DNA of 64,000 nt from JAGCJX01 sp045638645. Lineage in GTDB: Bacteria; Bacteroidota; Bacteroidia; Bacteroidales; UBA932. A program made the translations under genes and the position numbers. The first letter of the stretch is position 1, and every line of letters starts with the position of its first letter. Below are positions 34,951 to 44,177 of this stretch, one piece after another. The notes below the pieces were generated by a model that saw nothing but the letters and a program-made list of their open reading frames with translations, made no database searches and was not told the origin of the DNA. Location of the stretch: positions 62,001-126,000 of the forward strand of contig JAZUBU010000002.1 of assembly GCA_045638645.1 (NCBI GenBank), in the 5' to 3' direction.

Positions 34951-36749
34951 TCCGCAACTGCCTCCTGTTCCTGATTCTGGGAGGAATTGCTTTGCAGCAA
35001 CCCCTCTTAGCACAGGAATTTGTACCAACACCCGTTGAAATCTCAACCGAGAAAGTACGGGTGAACGGAACCTTGTTCTACGCTCACGTGGTCCTCAAAG
35101 GACAGACCCTGTTCTCCATAGGAAAAGCCTACCAGGTTGAGGTAAAGGAACTGCAACAAATCAATCCCAAGCTATCCGAGGGCTTGAAGGCCGGTGATTT
35201 GCTCCTGATCCCGGTCCATCCGACCCTGCCGATGGAAAAACAGACCAAGGAATTGCCGGAGGACGGAGATCAAAGCCGTGCAGCGGTAACGGTATCCGAG
35301 GCAAACGTCCCTACCCCCCCGACGGACGAACAGGACCAACAGGTAGTGCCGGTTGTCTCCGCTGAAAAGAAAGCGGCTTTCCAAACAGTCCAACAAATGG
35401 ATGAAAAGGAAGTCCGCAAGCGTTTCAAGAAACACACGGCAAAATGGTATGAAACGTTGGAAGACGTAGCCGAGAAATACGATGTCCCGGCGGACGCCAT
35501 CGTCGCTTTGAACGACTTGCAGACACGGGACCTCAAACGTCGTCAGGTGCTCTACATCCCGGACGGAGATTTTATTCGCGCTTTACAGCAGGAAACCTTG
35601 ATGGCCAGCCGGTCCGAAGAGGATCAGGAATTCCGCAATCATTTGTTTCCCGAAGTGCCCATCCCGAACATTGGGTTGTACCCGGAACGCAGACGAACCG
35701 GTAAAATCTCGTTGATTTTACCCTTGTATGCACAAAATCCGGATATTCGGACCAACCGGACCAACGCAACAGATTTCTATTGCGGCTTCCTAATGGGAAT
35801 GAAGCACCTGGAAGACCAACTTGGCATCCAGGAATACCACTTGCAGGTCATTGACCAAGGGGCCTACCTGACCATCGAAGAACTGGTCTATTCGGGCGTG
35901 CTGGATGGAAGCGAACTGATTGTCGGACCGGTAGCGGCCACCGACATGAACATCGTGGCAAGTTTTGCCCAATTGGAACAAATTCCGATCGTTTCTCCGC
36001 TGGATGCAAAAGCCGATTCGCTGCTGCAAGGCAACCCTTATTTGTTCCAGTTCCCGGCAAACAGCCAGGATTTGACCGATAATGTATTGAAGCGTCTGAC
36101 CGTAGCCGACAGTGCAAAAGTCACCCTTATCTACGAGAAAGGATCCCGACAAAGCGAACTGGTCCGCCATAAATTCGCCGAGTTGAACCGATTGAACATT
36201 CCCTTTGATTCACTGGCATACGGCATATTGGAAGGACGGGGTATCGACATCAAACTGGGAGAGACGGCTCATGCCCGCGCCTTGAACCAGTATGTCGTGG
36301 CATCGGAAAACGAAGCCTTTGTTTCGGATGTTCTCCGCAACCTGCACCTGCTCCGCGGAACCGGTACAAAGATCCGGGTATTTGGGGAAATCCGATGGAA
36401 AAACTACCAAACCATCGAACCCAACTATTACCACGATCTGAACCTGCAATTGCCGCAGCTCTATTATGTGGATTATGCCGACCCGAAAACGGCAGCCTAC
36501 GTAACGGACTACTACAAAACCTTTGGAGCAGAACCTACACCGTATGCATTCCAAGGTTATGACATTGCCTGTTATTTCCTCAAGTTGCTGCGGACCTATG
36601 GATGGTCGTTCCCGGTCCACGTGACACAAATGGAAACGGAGCTCGTCCAATCGGGCGTTCACTTTTTACCCATTGATACGAACTCCGGTTTCAAAAACAC
36701 CAAAGGCAGGACGATCAGCTACGATTCCGACTGGCGCATAACGTATTAA
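34947..36749 (+). CDS. Exported LysM protein with periplasmic-binding (LpoA-like) fold
   Basis: 600 residues from the ATG at 34947, which overlaps the purC stop and opens a signal peptide (MIRNCLLFLILGG, cut near LLAQEF). Two LysM-like domains lie at about residues 34-86 and 165-210, joined by a low-complexity linker. From about 250 to 600 there is a type I periplasmic-binding fold similar in layout to penicillin-binding-protein activators. LysM suggests peptidoglycan binding, so a role in cell-wall synthesis is plausible but inferred. The 3' end overlaps pepP tail-to-tail by 35 bases. Confidence 0.87.
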   Translation: MIRNCLLFLILGGIALQQPLLAQEFVPTPVEISTEKVRVNGTLFYAHVVLKGQTLFSIGKAYQVEVKELQQINPKLSEGLKAGDLLLIPVHPTLPMEKQTKELPEDGDQSRAAVTVSEANVPTPPTDEQDQQVVPVVSAEKKAAFQTVQQMDEKEVRKRFKKHTAKWYETLEDVAEKYDVPADAIVALNDLQTRDLKRRQVLYIPDGDFIRALQQETLMASRSEEDQEFRNHLFPEVPIPNIGLYPERRRTGKISLILPLYAQNPDIRTNRTNATDFYCGFLMGMKHLEDQLGIQEYHLQVIDQGAYLTIEELVYSGVLDGSELIVGPVAATDMNIVASFAQLEQIPIVSPLDAKADSLLQGNPYLFQFPANSQDLTDNVLKRLTVADSAKVTLIYEKGSRQSELVRHKFAELNRLNIPFDSLAYGILEGRGIDIKLGETAHARALNQYVVASENEAFVSDVLRNLHLLRGTGTKIRVFGEIRWKNYQTIEPNYYHDLNLQLPQLYYVDYADPKTAAYVTDYYKTFGAEPTPYAFQGYDIACYFLKLLRTYGWSFPVHVTQMETELVQSGVHFLPIDTNSGFKNTKGRTISYDSDWRITY

Positions 36750-38460
36750 GAAACGTCGTACATTCCGGACCCAGCTGTTCAAAATCGATACACTTTCTGT
36801 CGAAAGGAACTTGTGTCAAAGTTTCAAAACGATGGAAAGTGTTTTCGTTTTGTATTCCATCTTCCACAACAGCCACTACGTTTTCCAGACGAATGCCGTA
36901 GTGTCCGGGCCAGTAAATGGCCGGTTCATTGGACAGCACATTTCCAGGCTCCAGCGGCACCGGATTCTCTTCCATCCGAATGCTTTGCGGGCCCTCGTGT
37001 ACGCAAAGATAATGGCCGATACCGTGGCTGGTACCATGCAGGTATGCATGCCCCCGTTTGAAGACCTCTCCCCGCGCCAAGATATCCAGACTGGCGCCGC
37101 GGGTACCCTTCAGGAAGCGCGCGGCTGACAATTGAAGCATTCCCTTCAACACCGCCGTATAATCCGCTTTCTCCTCCTGAGTCGGTTCTCCCGTGTGAAT
37201 GGTCCGCGTGGTATCCGTTGTTCCATACGTATAATGAGCACCTGTATCCATCAACAAGAAACCGCCCCGATGGATGGGTGCTGCCTCTTCCGGAGACGAA
37301 CAGTGGTAATGGGGCATCGCTCCATGAGGACCGAACGCCACAATGAGAGTAAAACTTTCGCCTTGATAATCCGGACATTCCTGGCGGAATGCAATCAGTT
37401 GTTGGGCTACGGTATGTTCTGTCAAGCAGCCTTTGTCAATCTCTTGCTCAATCCAGTCCAGCAGTTTCACCCAAGCCTTCGCATCTTCTTCGAAAGCTTT
37501 GCGGAAACCTGCCAGCTCGGTCGCGTTTTTGCGGGCTTTCATCCGCGCCAACACCCCACCCATCTCGGGATCGGCCAAGACCACCGGCGTCACGGGACGG
37601 TCCGGAATGTGTTCCAAAGCCAATTGGTAGTGCAATTCACAGATGCGGTTGCCTGAGAAGATCCGCACGTAGTTTTGCGGGATGCGTTTCAGGTATTGGC
37701 CAAAGTCAGCATAAGGTTGGATGTCCACTTGCTGGCTCACCAGACTGCGGTGTACTGCTTCCCCTACCGCCGCCGGATCCACAAACAAGGTCAGACGATC
37801 CGCGGTCAAGGCTGCGTAGCACAAGGGAACGGGGTTGTAGGGAATGTCCGTACCGCGGATGTTGCACAACCACGCCACTTCGTCGCAAGCCGTAATCAAA
37901 TAAACATAAGGCAAACCCATGTCCAGGCGCTCGCGCAAACGGGCACATTTCGAAGTCACAGACTCGCCGGTAATGGTTTCATCCAAGGCGATCAAGGGAT
38001 GAAATTCCAAAGCGGGACGACCCTTCCAAATGGCATCAAAGAGGCCTTCTTCGGCGATGAGGCAACCCGGAGGCAAGGCCTCTTCCAAAGCGACGTACTC
38101 GCTGTGGGGATAAAGTTCCGCATCCACCACGACGGTGTCATCTTCGCCCAAGTGTTCTTGGAGCCACTGGGGAATGGACGGGGTACCGGCCACCTTCAGA
38201 CGCATCAGTTCGATACCGGTGCCGGCCAATTGCTGTTCTGCCTGCTCAAAATAGCGGGAGTCTGTCCACAAAGCAGCGGCATCCAAGGTCACCACCAAGG
38301 TACCGGCACTGCCGGTAAAACCGCTGAGCCACTGGCGACATGCATAATGCGACGGCAAGTACTCCCCAGAATGGGGGTCTGCCGTCGGCACTACAGTCGC
38401 TTCGTACGATTCGCTACGCAAATACTCGCGCAAGCGAAGCAAAGCATCGGGGGTACTCAT
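36715..38460 (-). CDS. pepP: Xaa-Pro aminopeptidase (M24B family)
   Basis: Removes N-terminal residues before proline; dinuclear metal enzyme. It is 581 residues, with two creatinase-like N-terminal domains (about 1-300) and the pita-bread catalytic domain (about 310-540). Expected metal ligands are visible: Asp in LMDTGAHYTYGTTDTTR (two), His in GTSHGIGHYL with HEGPQSIR, Glu in LSNEPAIYW and Glu in GIRLENVV. It lacks a signal peptide, so it is cytoplasmic. Last gene of the trxB-to-pepP run, 2 bases after nagB. Confidence 0.95.
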   Translation of the reverse strand: MSTPDALLRLREYLRSESYEATVVPTADPHSGEYLPSHYACRQWLSGFTGSAGTLVVTLDAAALWTDSRYFEQAEQQLAGTGIELMRLKVAGTPSIPQWLQEHLGEDDTVVVDAELYPHSEYVALEEALPPGCLIAEEGLFDAIWKGRPALEFHPLIALDETITGESVTSKCARLRERLDMGLPYVYLITACDEVAWLCNIRGTDIPYNPVPLCYAALTADRLTLFVDPAAVGEAVHRSLVSQQVDIQPYADFGQYLKRIPQNYVRIFSGNRICELHYQLALEHIPDRPVTPVVLADPEMGGVLARMKARKNATELAGFRKAFEEDAKAWVKLLDWIEQEIDKGCLTEHTVAQQLIAFRQECPDYQGESFTLIVAFGPHGAMPHYHCSSPEEAAPIHRGGFLLMDTGAHYTYGTTDTTRTIHTGEPTQEEKADYTAVLKGMLQLSAARFLKGTRGASLDILARGEVFKRGHAYLHGTSHGIGHYLCVHEGPQSIRMEENPVPLEPGNVLSNEPAIYWPGHYGIRLENVVAVVEDGIQNENTFHRFETLTQVPFDRKCIDFEQLGPECTTFLNTLCASRNRS

Positions 38461-38462
38461 AA

Positions 38463-39278
38463 TTAGCGAACCAACATCGATTGGGGATCCAAGTTATCTT
38501 TCTCGATGTCCTTGAAGTAGTTGAAAGTTCCCACTTTCAATTCCACAGTAGCCGCTTCGTCGCAAACGATGATTCCTTTCGGGTGCATTTGCAGGATGCT
38601 GATGGTCCAGTTGTGGTTCACAGCACCTTCGACTGCGTGGTACAAGGCGCGGGCTTTGTTGTGGCCGTTTACGAGGATCATGACTTCTTTCGCATCCATC
38701 ACGGTGCCCACACCCACGGTCAAGGCACGACGGGGAACCAAGTTCACGTCGTTGTTGAAGAAACGGGAGTTGGCGATGATGGTGTCGGTGGTCAAGCTCT
38801 TCACGCGGGTGCGGGAAGCCAGGGACGAACACGGTTCATTGAACGCAATGTGACCGTCCGGACCAATACCGCCCATGAACAAATCAATGCCACCGTAAGA
38901 AAGGATCTTTGCTTCGTAACGGGCACATTCTGCTTCCGGATCTTCTGCGTTGCCGTCGAGGATGTTCACGTTTTCCGGTTTCACATCCACGTGGTTGAAG
39001 AAGTTGGTCCACATGAATGAATGGTAGCTTTCCGGATGGTCTTCGGGCAAGCCCATGTATTCGTCCATGTTGAAGGTCACCACGTTTGCAAAAGACACCA
39101 GACCTTCTTTGTGCAAACGGATCAACTCACGGTAGGTACCGAGGGGGGTTGAACCGGTCGGCAGGCCCAAGACAAAAGGACGATCCTCTGTCGGAGCAAA
39201 GTCATTGATTCTCTTTACAATGTATGCAGCAGCCCATTCGGACAACTGTGCATAATTACGATTGATAATCAGTCTCAT
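38463..39278 (-). CDS. nagB: Glucosamine-6-phosphate deaminase
   Basis: Converts glucosamine 6-phosphate to fructose 6-phosphate and ammonia. 271 residues. Motifs: GLPTGSTPLGTYREL (about 39-53), NMDEYMGLP, and GGIGPDGHIAFNEP with the catalytic residues. The start overlaps the recN stop by 4 bases, and pepP follows after 2 bases. Confidence 0.97.
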   Translation of the reverse strand: MRLIINRNYAQLSEWAAAYIVKRINDFAPTEDRPFVLGLPTGSTPLGTYRELIRLHKEGLVSFANVVTFNMDEYMGLPEDHPESYHSFMWTNFFNHVDVKPENVNILDGNAEDPEAECARYEAKILSYGGIDLFMGGIGPDGHIAFNEPCSSLASRTRVKSLTTDTIIANSRFFNNDVNLVPRRALTVGVGTVMDAKEVMILVNGHNKARALYHAVEGAVNHNWTISILQMHPKGIIVCDEAATVELKVGTFNYFKDIEKDNLDPQSMLVR

Positions 39279-40888
39279 AGTTTTGTATTTTGATTAATTA
39301 ATTCTTCTGCATTGGCCAACGAAGCGGCTGTCAATTGCGCTCCGCTGAGCATTCGGGCAACCTCTTCCACCCGCTCCTGGTGGGTCAACAGACGCAAACG
39401 CGTATGCGCCTGGAGTTGCTCATCATATTCTTTGTACACGAGGTAATGCGAGGCCTGTTTGCTGGCAATCTGGGGCAAGTGGGTGATGGCAAACAATTGC
39501 ATGGACTGCCCCATACGGCCAATCAACTCACCCATCTTGTCTGCAGCACGGCCGGATACACCGGTATCAATTTCATCAAAGATCAGGGTCGGCATGGCAG
39601 TATGTTCCGCCATCAGCGCTTTCAGAACCAACATCAGACGGGACAACTCCCCTCCGGATGCAACCTTGGCCACATCGGTCAGGGCATCACCGTTCGCAGA
39701 GAAAGCAAACGTAAAGACATCTTGTCCAAATTCGGTAAAACGTACTTCGGTCCTGTGCTGGATCTCAAAACGTGCATAGGGCATTTCCAAATCCCGCAGC
39801 TGCGTCTCAATCTGATGGCCCAATTCCGGAAGAATCCGCGTACGGGCATGGGTCAACGCCACCGCTTTTTCCTGCAATTGTTCCTGCAACAGCCGAAGTT
39901 GCGAACGCAATTCCTCTACCCGAGCCTCTCCATCCGAAGCATCCGCCAATGTGCGGTCCAATTCATCACGAACGGCGATCAGCTCAGCCACCGTCTGACA
40001 ATCGTACCGTTTCAACAGGGTGTACAAGGTAGCCAAACGCTCGTCCACCTGCATCAGACGTTCGGGAGAAACCTCCACAGAATCCGTTGCCGTACGAATT
40101 TCGGACGCAATGTCATCCAATTCGATCCGGCACGATTGGAGACGTTCTACCAACGGCTCCAGGCGGGGAAGATGACGGGCACAACGTTCCAGGGACTGCA
40201 GGCTCACCTTCAAGGCATGGGATAAAGGTACATCGGCCGCCTCGAACGGCTCGCTGGCTTGTGCCAGTCCTGCCAACAAATCCTCTGCATGAGCCAAACG
40301 TTTCTGCTCCAATTCCAACTCCTCCAGTTCGCCCTCTTGCAAACGGGCTTCTGCCAACTGATTGTATTGAAATTCCCGGTAATCCTTTTCCTTCCGCTGC
40401 TCAGCCAACTGTTTTTCCAGGCGATGCAGCGTTTCTTCAACCAACTTCTTCTCCTCAAAGATACGCCGGTAATCCTGCAACGGGAGCGCAGTATCTGCAA
40501 AACAATCCACAACCGCCATCTGGAAGATCGGATCGGCCAGACGCAGATGCTGGTGCTGCGCATGGATATCAATGCGCAACTGCCCCTGTTCCGTCATTTC
40601 CGCCAACGGAATGGGCTCATCGTTCAGGAAAGCACGGGAACGTCCGGACGGAGCTACGACACGTCGCAACAATGTTCCGTCGGAAAACTCGGCCTCAACG
40701 ACACAGTTTTTCTCCGGCAGACGCAAAATGGCGGGTTCGGCCTTAGCACCCAATAACAAAGACAAGGCACCAAGCAAGATGGACTTGCCGGCACCCGTTT
40801 CTCCGGACAGGATAATCAGTCCACTGGGGAACTGAATCTCCAAATCCTCAATCAGTGCATAATTCTGTATCGTCAGTCTTTGCAACAT
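39275..40888 (-). CDS. recN: DNA repair protein RecN
   Basis: SMC-like ATPase acting early in double-strand-break repair. 537 residues. Walker A GETGAGKS at about 30-37, central coiled coils (about 150-350), ABC signature SGGELSRLML and Walker B LIFDEIDTGVSG near 420-455. Lies between coaBC (16-base overlap) and nagB (4-base overlap); this order after bamD/rpoZ/coaBC is familiar from Bacteroidetes genomes. Confidence 0.96.
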   Translation of the reverse strand: MLQRLTIQNYALIEDLEIQFPSGLIILSGETGAGKSILLGALSLLLGAKAEPAILRLPEKNCVVEAEFSDGTLLRRVVAPSGRSRAFLNDEPIPLAEMTEQGQLRIDIHAQHQHLRLADPIFQMAVVDCFADTALPLQDYRRIFEEKKLVEETLHRLEKQLAEQRKEKDYREFQYNQLAEARLQEGELEELELEQKRLAHAEDLLAGLAQASEPFEAADVPLSHALKVSLQSLERCARHLPRLEPLVERLQSCRIELDDIASEIRTATDSVEVSPERLMQVDERLATLYTLLKRYDCQTVAELIAVRDELDRTLADASDGEARVEELRSQLRLLQEQLQEKAVALTHARTRILPELGHQIETQLRDLEMPYARFEIQHRTEVRFTEFGQDVFTFAFSANGDALTDVAKVASGGELSRLMLVLKALMAEHTAMPTLIFDEIDTGVSGRAADKMGELIGRMGQSMQLFAITHLPQIASKQASHYLVYKEYDEQLQAHTRLRLLTHQERVEEVARMLSGAQLTAASLANAEELINQNTKL

Positions 40889-42087
40889 AGCAACTCTTCA
40901 ATGCGTTGAACAATGTCTTGGGCAACTTGTTGCTTGGATTTTAAGCTTCCTGTTCTTATTTCTCCATCGCGCGAAATCAAGGTGACGCGATTGGTATCGG
41001 TAGCAAAGCCTGCACCCGGATCCTCCAACGAATTCATCACAATCAAATCCAGATTCTTTCGCTGCAATTTGTCTTGTGCATGCGCCACTGCGTCGTTGGT
41101 CTCCAGAGCAAAGCCAACCGTCAAGGTATCCGGATGTTTGACCGCACCAACGGCGGCTGCGATGTCCGTCGTCGGAACCAGTTCCAGGGCATAGGCACCC
41201 TTTTTCTCCCGTTTGATTTTCTGCTCTTGACGCTGTGCCGGAGTGTAATCTGCTACAGCCGCACAAAGCACCGTCACATCGGGACGAGTCTGATACAGCG
41301 CAAGGGTCTTCTCGGCCATTTCTGCCGCAGAAACAACCTTGTGAACCTCGATTCCGGGCAACTGCGCCTGGATAGAGACGGGTCCACTGACCACCTCAAC
41401 CTGCGCTCCTTTCTCGGCGAAAGCTTCGGCCAACGCATAGCCCATCTTGCCGGAAGAGTGGTTGGTAATATAACGGACCGGATCAATCTCCTCCCGGGTT
41501 GGACCCACGGTCAACAAAACCCGACGGCCAGACCAAGATCCCTCCCGGGCAAACAAGGCCTTTACGGCACGGACAATGCCCTCCGGTTCTTCCATCCGGC
41601 CCTTGCCAATCAATCCACTGGCCAATTCGCCGGACTCCGGTTCAACAATCGCAACCCCACGTCCCCGCAGGATGTTCAAATTGGTCTGGGTAGCAGTATG
41701 GGCATACATGTCCAAATCCATGGCAGGCGCTACCGCAACAGGGCATTTGGCAGAAAGATAGGTTGTCAGGAGCAAGTTGTCCGCAATACCCGTCGCCATC
41801 TTGGCCAGGGTATTGGCCGATGCTGGAGCAATCAGAAAGAGATCGGCCCAGAGTCCTAACGAAACATGGCTGTTCCAATCGCCGTTCTCGGGATTGTAAA
41901 ACTCGACGAGGACGGGATTTTTGGAGAGCGTTGCCATGGTCAGAGGTGTGATGAAATGCTTGGCCATTTCGGTCATCATCACCTTTACCTCTGCCCCCTC
42001 TTTAACGAGCAAACGGACCAACGTTGCTGCCTTATAAGCCGCAATGCTGCCCGTTACTCCCAATACGATGTGCTTACCTTTCAGCAT
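40873..42087 (-). CDS. coaBC: Bifunctional phosphopantothenoylcysteine decarboxylase/synthetase
   Basis: Two steps of coenzyme A synthesis in one protein. 404 residues: flavin-binding decarboxylase CoaC at about 1-185 (GVTGSIAAYK, NSHVSLG with the catalytic His) and synthetase CoaB from about 190 (TVGPTREEIDPVRYITNHSSG ... LDLIVMNSL). The PxMN motif of the E. coli decarboxylase reads PAMD here (about residue 119), which may be a lineage-specific variant. It begins 2 bases after rpoZ and overlaps recN by 16 bases. Confidence 0.95.
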   Translation of the reverse strand: MLKGKHIVLGVTGSIAAYKAATLVRLLVKEGAEVKVMMTEMAKHFITPLTMATLSKNPVLVEFYNPENGDWNSHVSLGLWADLFLIAPASANTLAKMATGIADNLLLTTYLSAKCPVAVAPAMDLDMYAHTATQTNLNILRGRGVAIVEPESGELASGLIGKGRMEEPEGIVRAVKALFAREGSWSGRRVLLTVGPTREEIDPVRYITNHSSGKMGYALAEAFAEKGAQVEVVSGPVSIQAQLPGIEVHKVVSAAEMAEKTLALYQTRPDVTVLCAAVADYTPAQRQEQKIKREKKGAYALELVPTTDIAAAVGAVKHPDTLTVGFALETNDAVAHAQDKLQRKNLDLIVMNSLEDPGAGFATDTNRVTLISRDGEIRTGSLKSKQQVAQDIVQRIEELLCCKD

Positions 42088-42089
42088 GA

Positions 42090-42401
42090 CTATTCCTCAA
42101 CTTTGCGGGAATAAATCTCGCCGTTTTGGAATTCTGCCACGGCTACCAGAGTCGGTTTGGGCAAGCGTTCGTAATGTTTAGAAATTTCGATTTGTTCCCG
42201 ATTTTCAAAGGTTTCTTCGAAAGTGTCTGCATAAGAAGAGAACTCTTCCAGTTTTTGGTTCAGTTCCTGTTTCACTGCCGCAGCAATCTGATTGGCACGT
42301 TTTGCCATGATCATGGTTGACTCGTAAATGTTACCGGTCACTTTTGCCAAATCCACCAGGTCACGGGTGACGGTGTCGTTGGCCACTTCTTTTCTATCCA
42401 T
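42090..42401 (-). CDS. rpoZ: RNA polymerase omega subunit, Bacteroidetes form
   Basis: 103 residues. The NTVTRDLVDLA ... GNIYESTMIMAKRANQI block resembles the omega core (TRDLVEL...ANRF/YEL..IAKRARQI), followed by a Bacteroidetes-type extension ENREQIEISKHYERLPKPTL. Omega promotes assembly of beta' with the core enzyme. Its location between bamD and coaBC mirrors the rpoZ-coaBC neighbourhood seen in other phyla, which supports the call. Confidence 0.85.
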   Translation of the reverse strand: MDRKEVANDTVTRDLVDLAKVTGNIYESTMIMAKRANQIAAAVKQELNQKLEEFSSYADTFEETFENREQIEISKHYERLPKPTLVAVAEFQNGEIYSRKVEE

Positions 42402-42425
42402 ATACGGTTGGTTGGTTAATGTTTC

Positions 42426-43223
42426 TTATTTGATGTATTTCTGTATTCTCTCAAAAAGTGCGTCCAATTCTGCCCGATAGGCAGACTCAGGGAATTCGCC
42501 AATGAAATTGTAATACTCGTCCGCAAAAGTCATATAGCGTTCTTTTTGCTTGGAGCTCACACTGTTAAAAGCATACTTATAGGCTGATAGAGCGGTGTAG
42601 TAACGGATGTCTTCCCGGTACACATTCTCCGCATCATTCTTCAAGATATTCTTGAAGGCATAATGGGCAGCCTTGTACTCCTCAATGGTATAATACAATT
42701 TTGCAGCCTCGTAATCCTTCCGATCCATGCGTTCATTCAAATCCGCAATCATGTCCTCACATTCCTGACGATAAGGCGTAGTGGGGTGCTCGTACAAATA
42801 TTGAAGCATCACATTCAATGCCTTGACCGAAGGAGTCTGGTCCAGTTCATAGCGCAGTGTCTGACGATAGAGACAATCGATCCGCAGGAACTTTGCCCGT
42901 TCGGTAAACGGACTCAAGGGGAAAACGTTGATGAATCCCTCAAAAGCAGGTTCCGCAGAATAGATATCCCCGTACTCGTAATGCGACAAGGCCGTATAAA
43001 ATTGGACGGTATCATCTTGAGGAGTACCGCTGGTTGCCAACTTGAGGTTTTCAAACATACGGGCAGCCTTGGCATACTTTTCTGCTTCAAAGAGTTCGAA
43101 TGCAGTCTTGTACTTCAAAGGCACATCATCGCCGGACAAAATCAACTCAAACTGGCTCTTACAAGCAGTCAGCCCCAGCAGTCCCAGGCAAAACAAAAGG
43201 AGGAGGGATCGTTTGTGCATCAT
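42426..43223 (-). CDS. bamD: Outer-membrane assembly lipoprotein BamD
   Basis: TPR lipoprotein that works with BamA in folding outer-membrane proteins. 265 residues; lipobox LTAC (Cys21), followed by TPR-like helices from about 40 to 250 with the typical opening KYKTAFELFEAEKYAKAARMFE-like repeat. It starts 1 base after trxB and precedes rpoZ by 24 bases. Confidence 0.92.
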   Translation of the reverse strand: MMHKRSLLLLFCLGLLGLTACKSQFELILSGDDVPLKYKTAFELFEAEKYAKAARMFENLKLATSGTPQDDTVQFYTALSHYEYGDIYSAEPAFEGFINVFPLSPFTERAKFLRIDCLYRQTLRYELDQTPSVKALNVMLQYLYEHPTTPYRQECEDMIADLNERMDRKDYEAAKLYYTIEEYKAAHYAFKNILKNDAENVYREDIRYYTALSAYKYAFNSVSSKQKERYMTFADEYYNFIGEFPESAYRAELDALFERIQKYIK

Positions 43224-43224
43224 C

Positions 43225-44154
43225 TTAGAGACTCTTCAAAAAGCGTTCCACATCAAGAGCCGCACGGCAACCGGATGCCGCTGCATTGATGGCCTGACGG
43301 TAGTGGGGATCCTGTACGTCACCGGCAGCAAAAACACCGGGTACATTGGTTGCTGACGAAACACCGTCGGTAATGATGTAACCTTCTTCATTGGTCTTCA
43401 CCCAAGGTTGAACCAACTCTGAATTGGGATGGTGACCGATGGCCAGGAAGAAACCGTCAATCTTCTTCTCAATGATTTCTCCGGACTTGTGCAACAGACG
43501 CATGCCGTTCACACCCATTTCGTCACCCAACAACTCCTGGGTATTGCATTCCCACAACACTTCAATATTGGGGGTTTCAAATACGCGTTCAGCCGAAGCC
43601 TTGGAAGCACGAAGCACGTCACGACGCACAATCATGTACACCTTTTCACACAATCCTGCGAGGTACGTAGCTTCTTCGCAAGCAGTGTCACCGCCACCGA
43701 CAACAGCCACGGTCTTTCCACGGTAAAAGAATCCGTCACAAGTTGCGCATGCCGAAACGCCTTGACCTTTGTATTTTTCTTCGGACTCAAGACCCAGGTA
43801 TTTTGCGGTTGCACCGGTTGAGATGATCAGGGCATCAGCCAGAATCTCTTTGGAATCATCAATGGTCACACGGAAAGGACGTTGATCCAAATTTACGGAT
43901 GTTGCCACACCCCAACGCACATCTGCTCCCAGACGAACAGCCTGTTGCTTCATGCGGTCCATCAACTCATTACCGGTAATACCTTCAGGGAAACCCGGGA
44001 AATTTTCAATTTCTGTGGTGGTAGTCAATTGTCCTCCCGGTTGAAGACCTTCATACAATACGGGTGACAAGTTTGCACGTGAAGCATAAATCGCAGCAGT
44101 GTATCCAGCAGGGCCACTACCGATGATCAAACATTTTACGGATTCAGTACTCAT
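43225..44154 (-). CDS. trxB: Thioredoxin reductase
   Basis: NADPH-dependent flavoprotein that reduces thioredoxin. About 309 residues from the ATG at 44154; a TTG seven codons earlier is in frame but unlikely. FAD motif GSGPAGYTAA (about 12-21), redox-active CATC (about 137-140), NADPH motif GGGDTACEEA, and the C-terminal FAD site GVFAAGDVQD. First gene of the seven-gene minus run. Confidence 0.96.
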   Translation of the reverse strand: MSTESVKCLIIGSGPAGYTAAIYASRANLSPVLYEGLQPGGQLTTTTEIENFPGFPEGITGNELMDRMKQQAVRLGADVRWGVATSVNLDQRPFRVTIDDSKEILADALIISTGATAKYLGLESEEKYKGQGVSACATCDGFFYRGKTVAVVGGGDTACEEATYLAGLCEKVYMIVRRDVLRASKASAERVFETPNIEVLWECNTQELLGDEMGVNGMRLLHKSGEIIEKKIDGFFLAIGHHPNSELVQPWVKTNEEGYIITDGVSSATNVPGVFAAGDVQDPHYRQAINAAASGCRAALDVERFLKSL

Positions 44155-44177
44155 TTTATTATCGTTTATTATCAATT

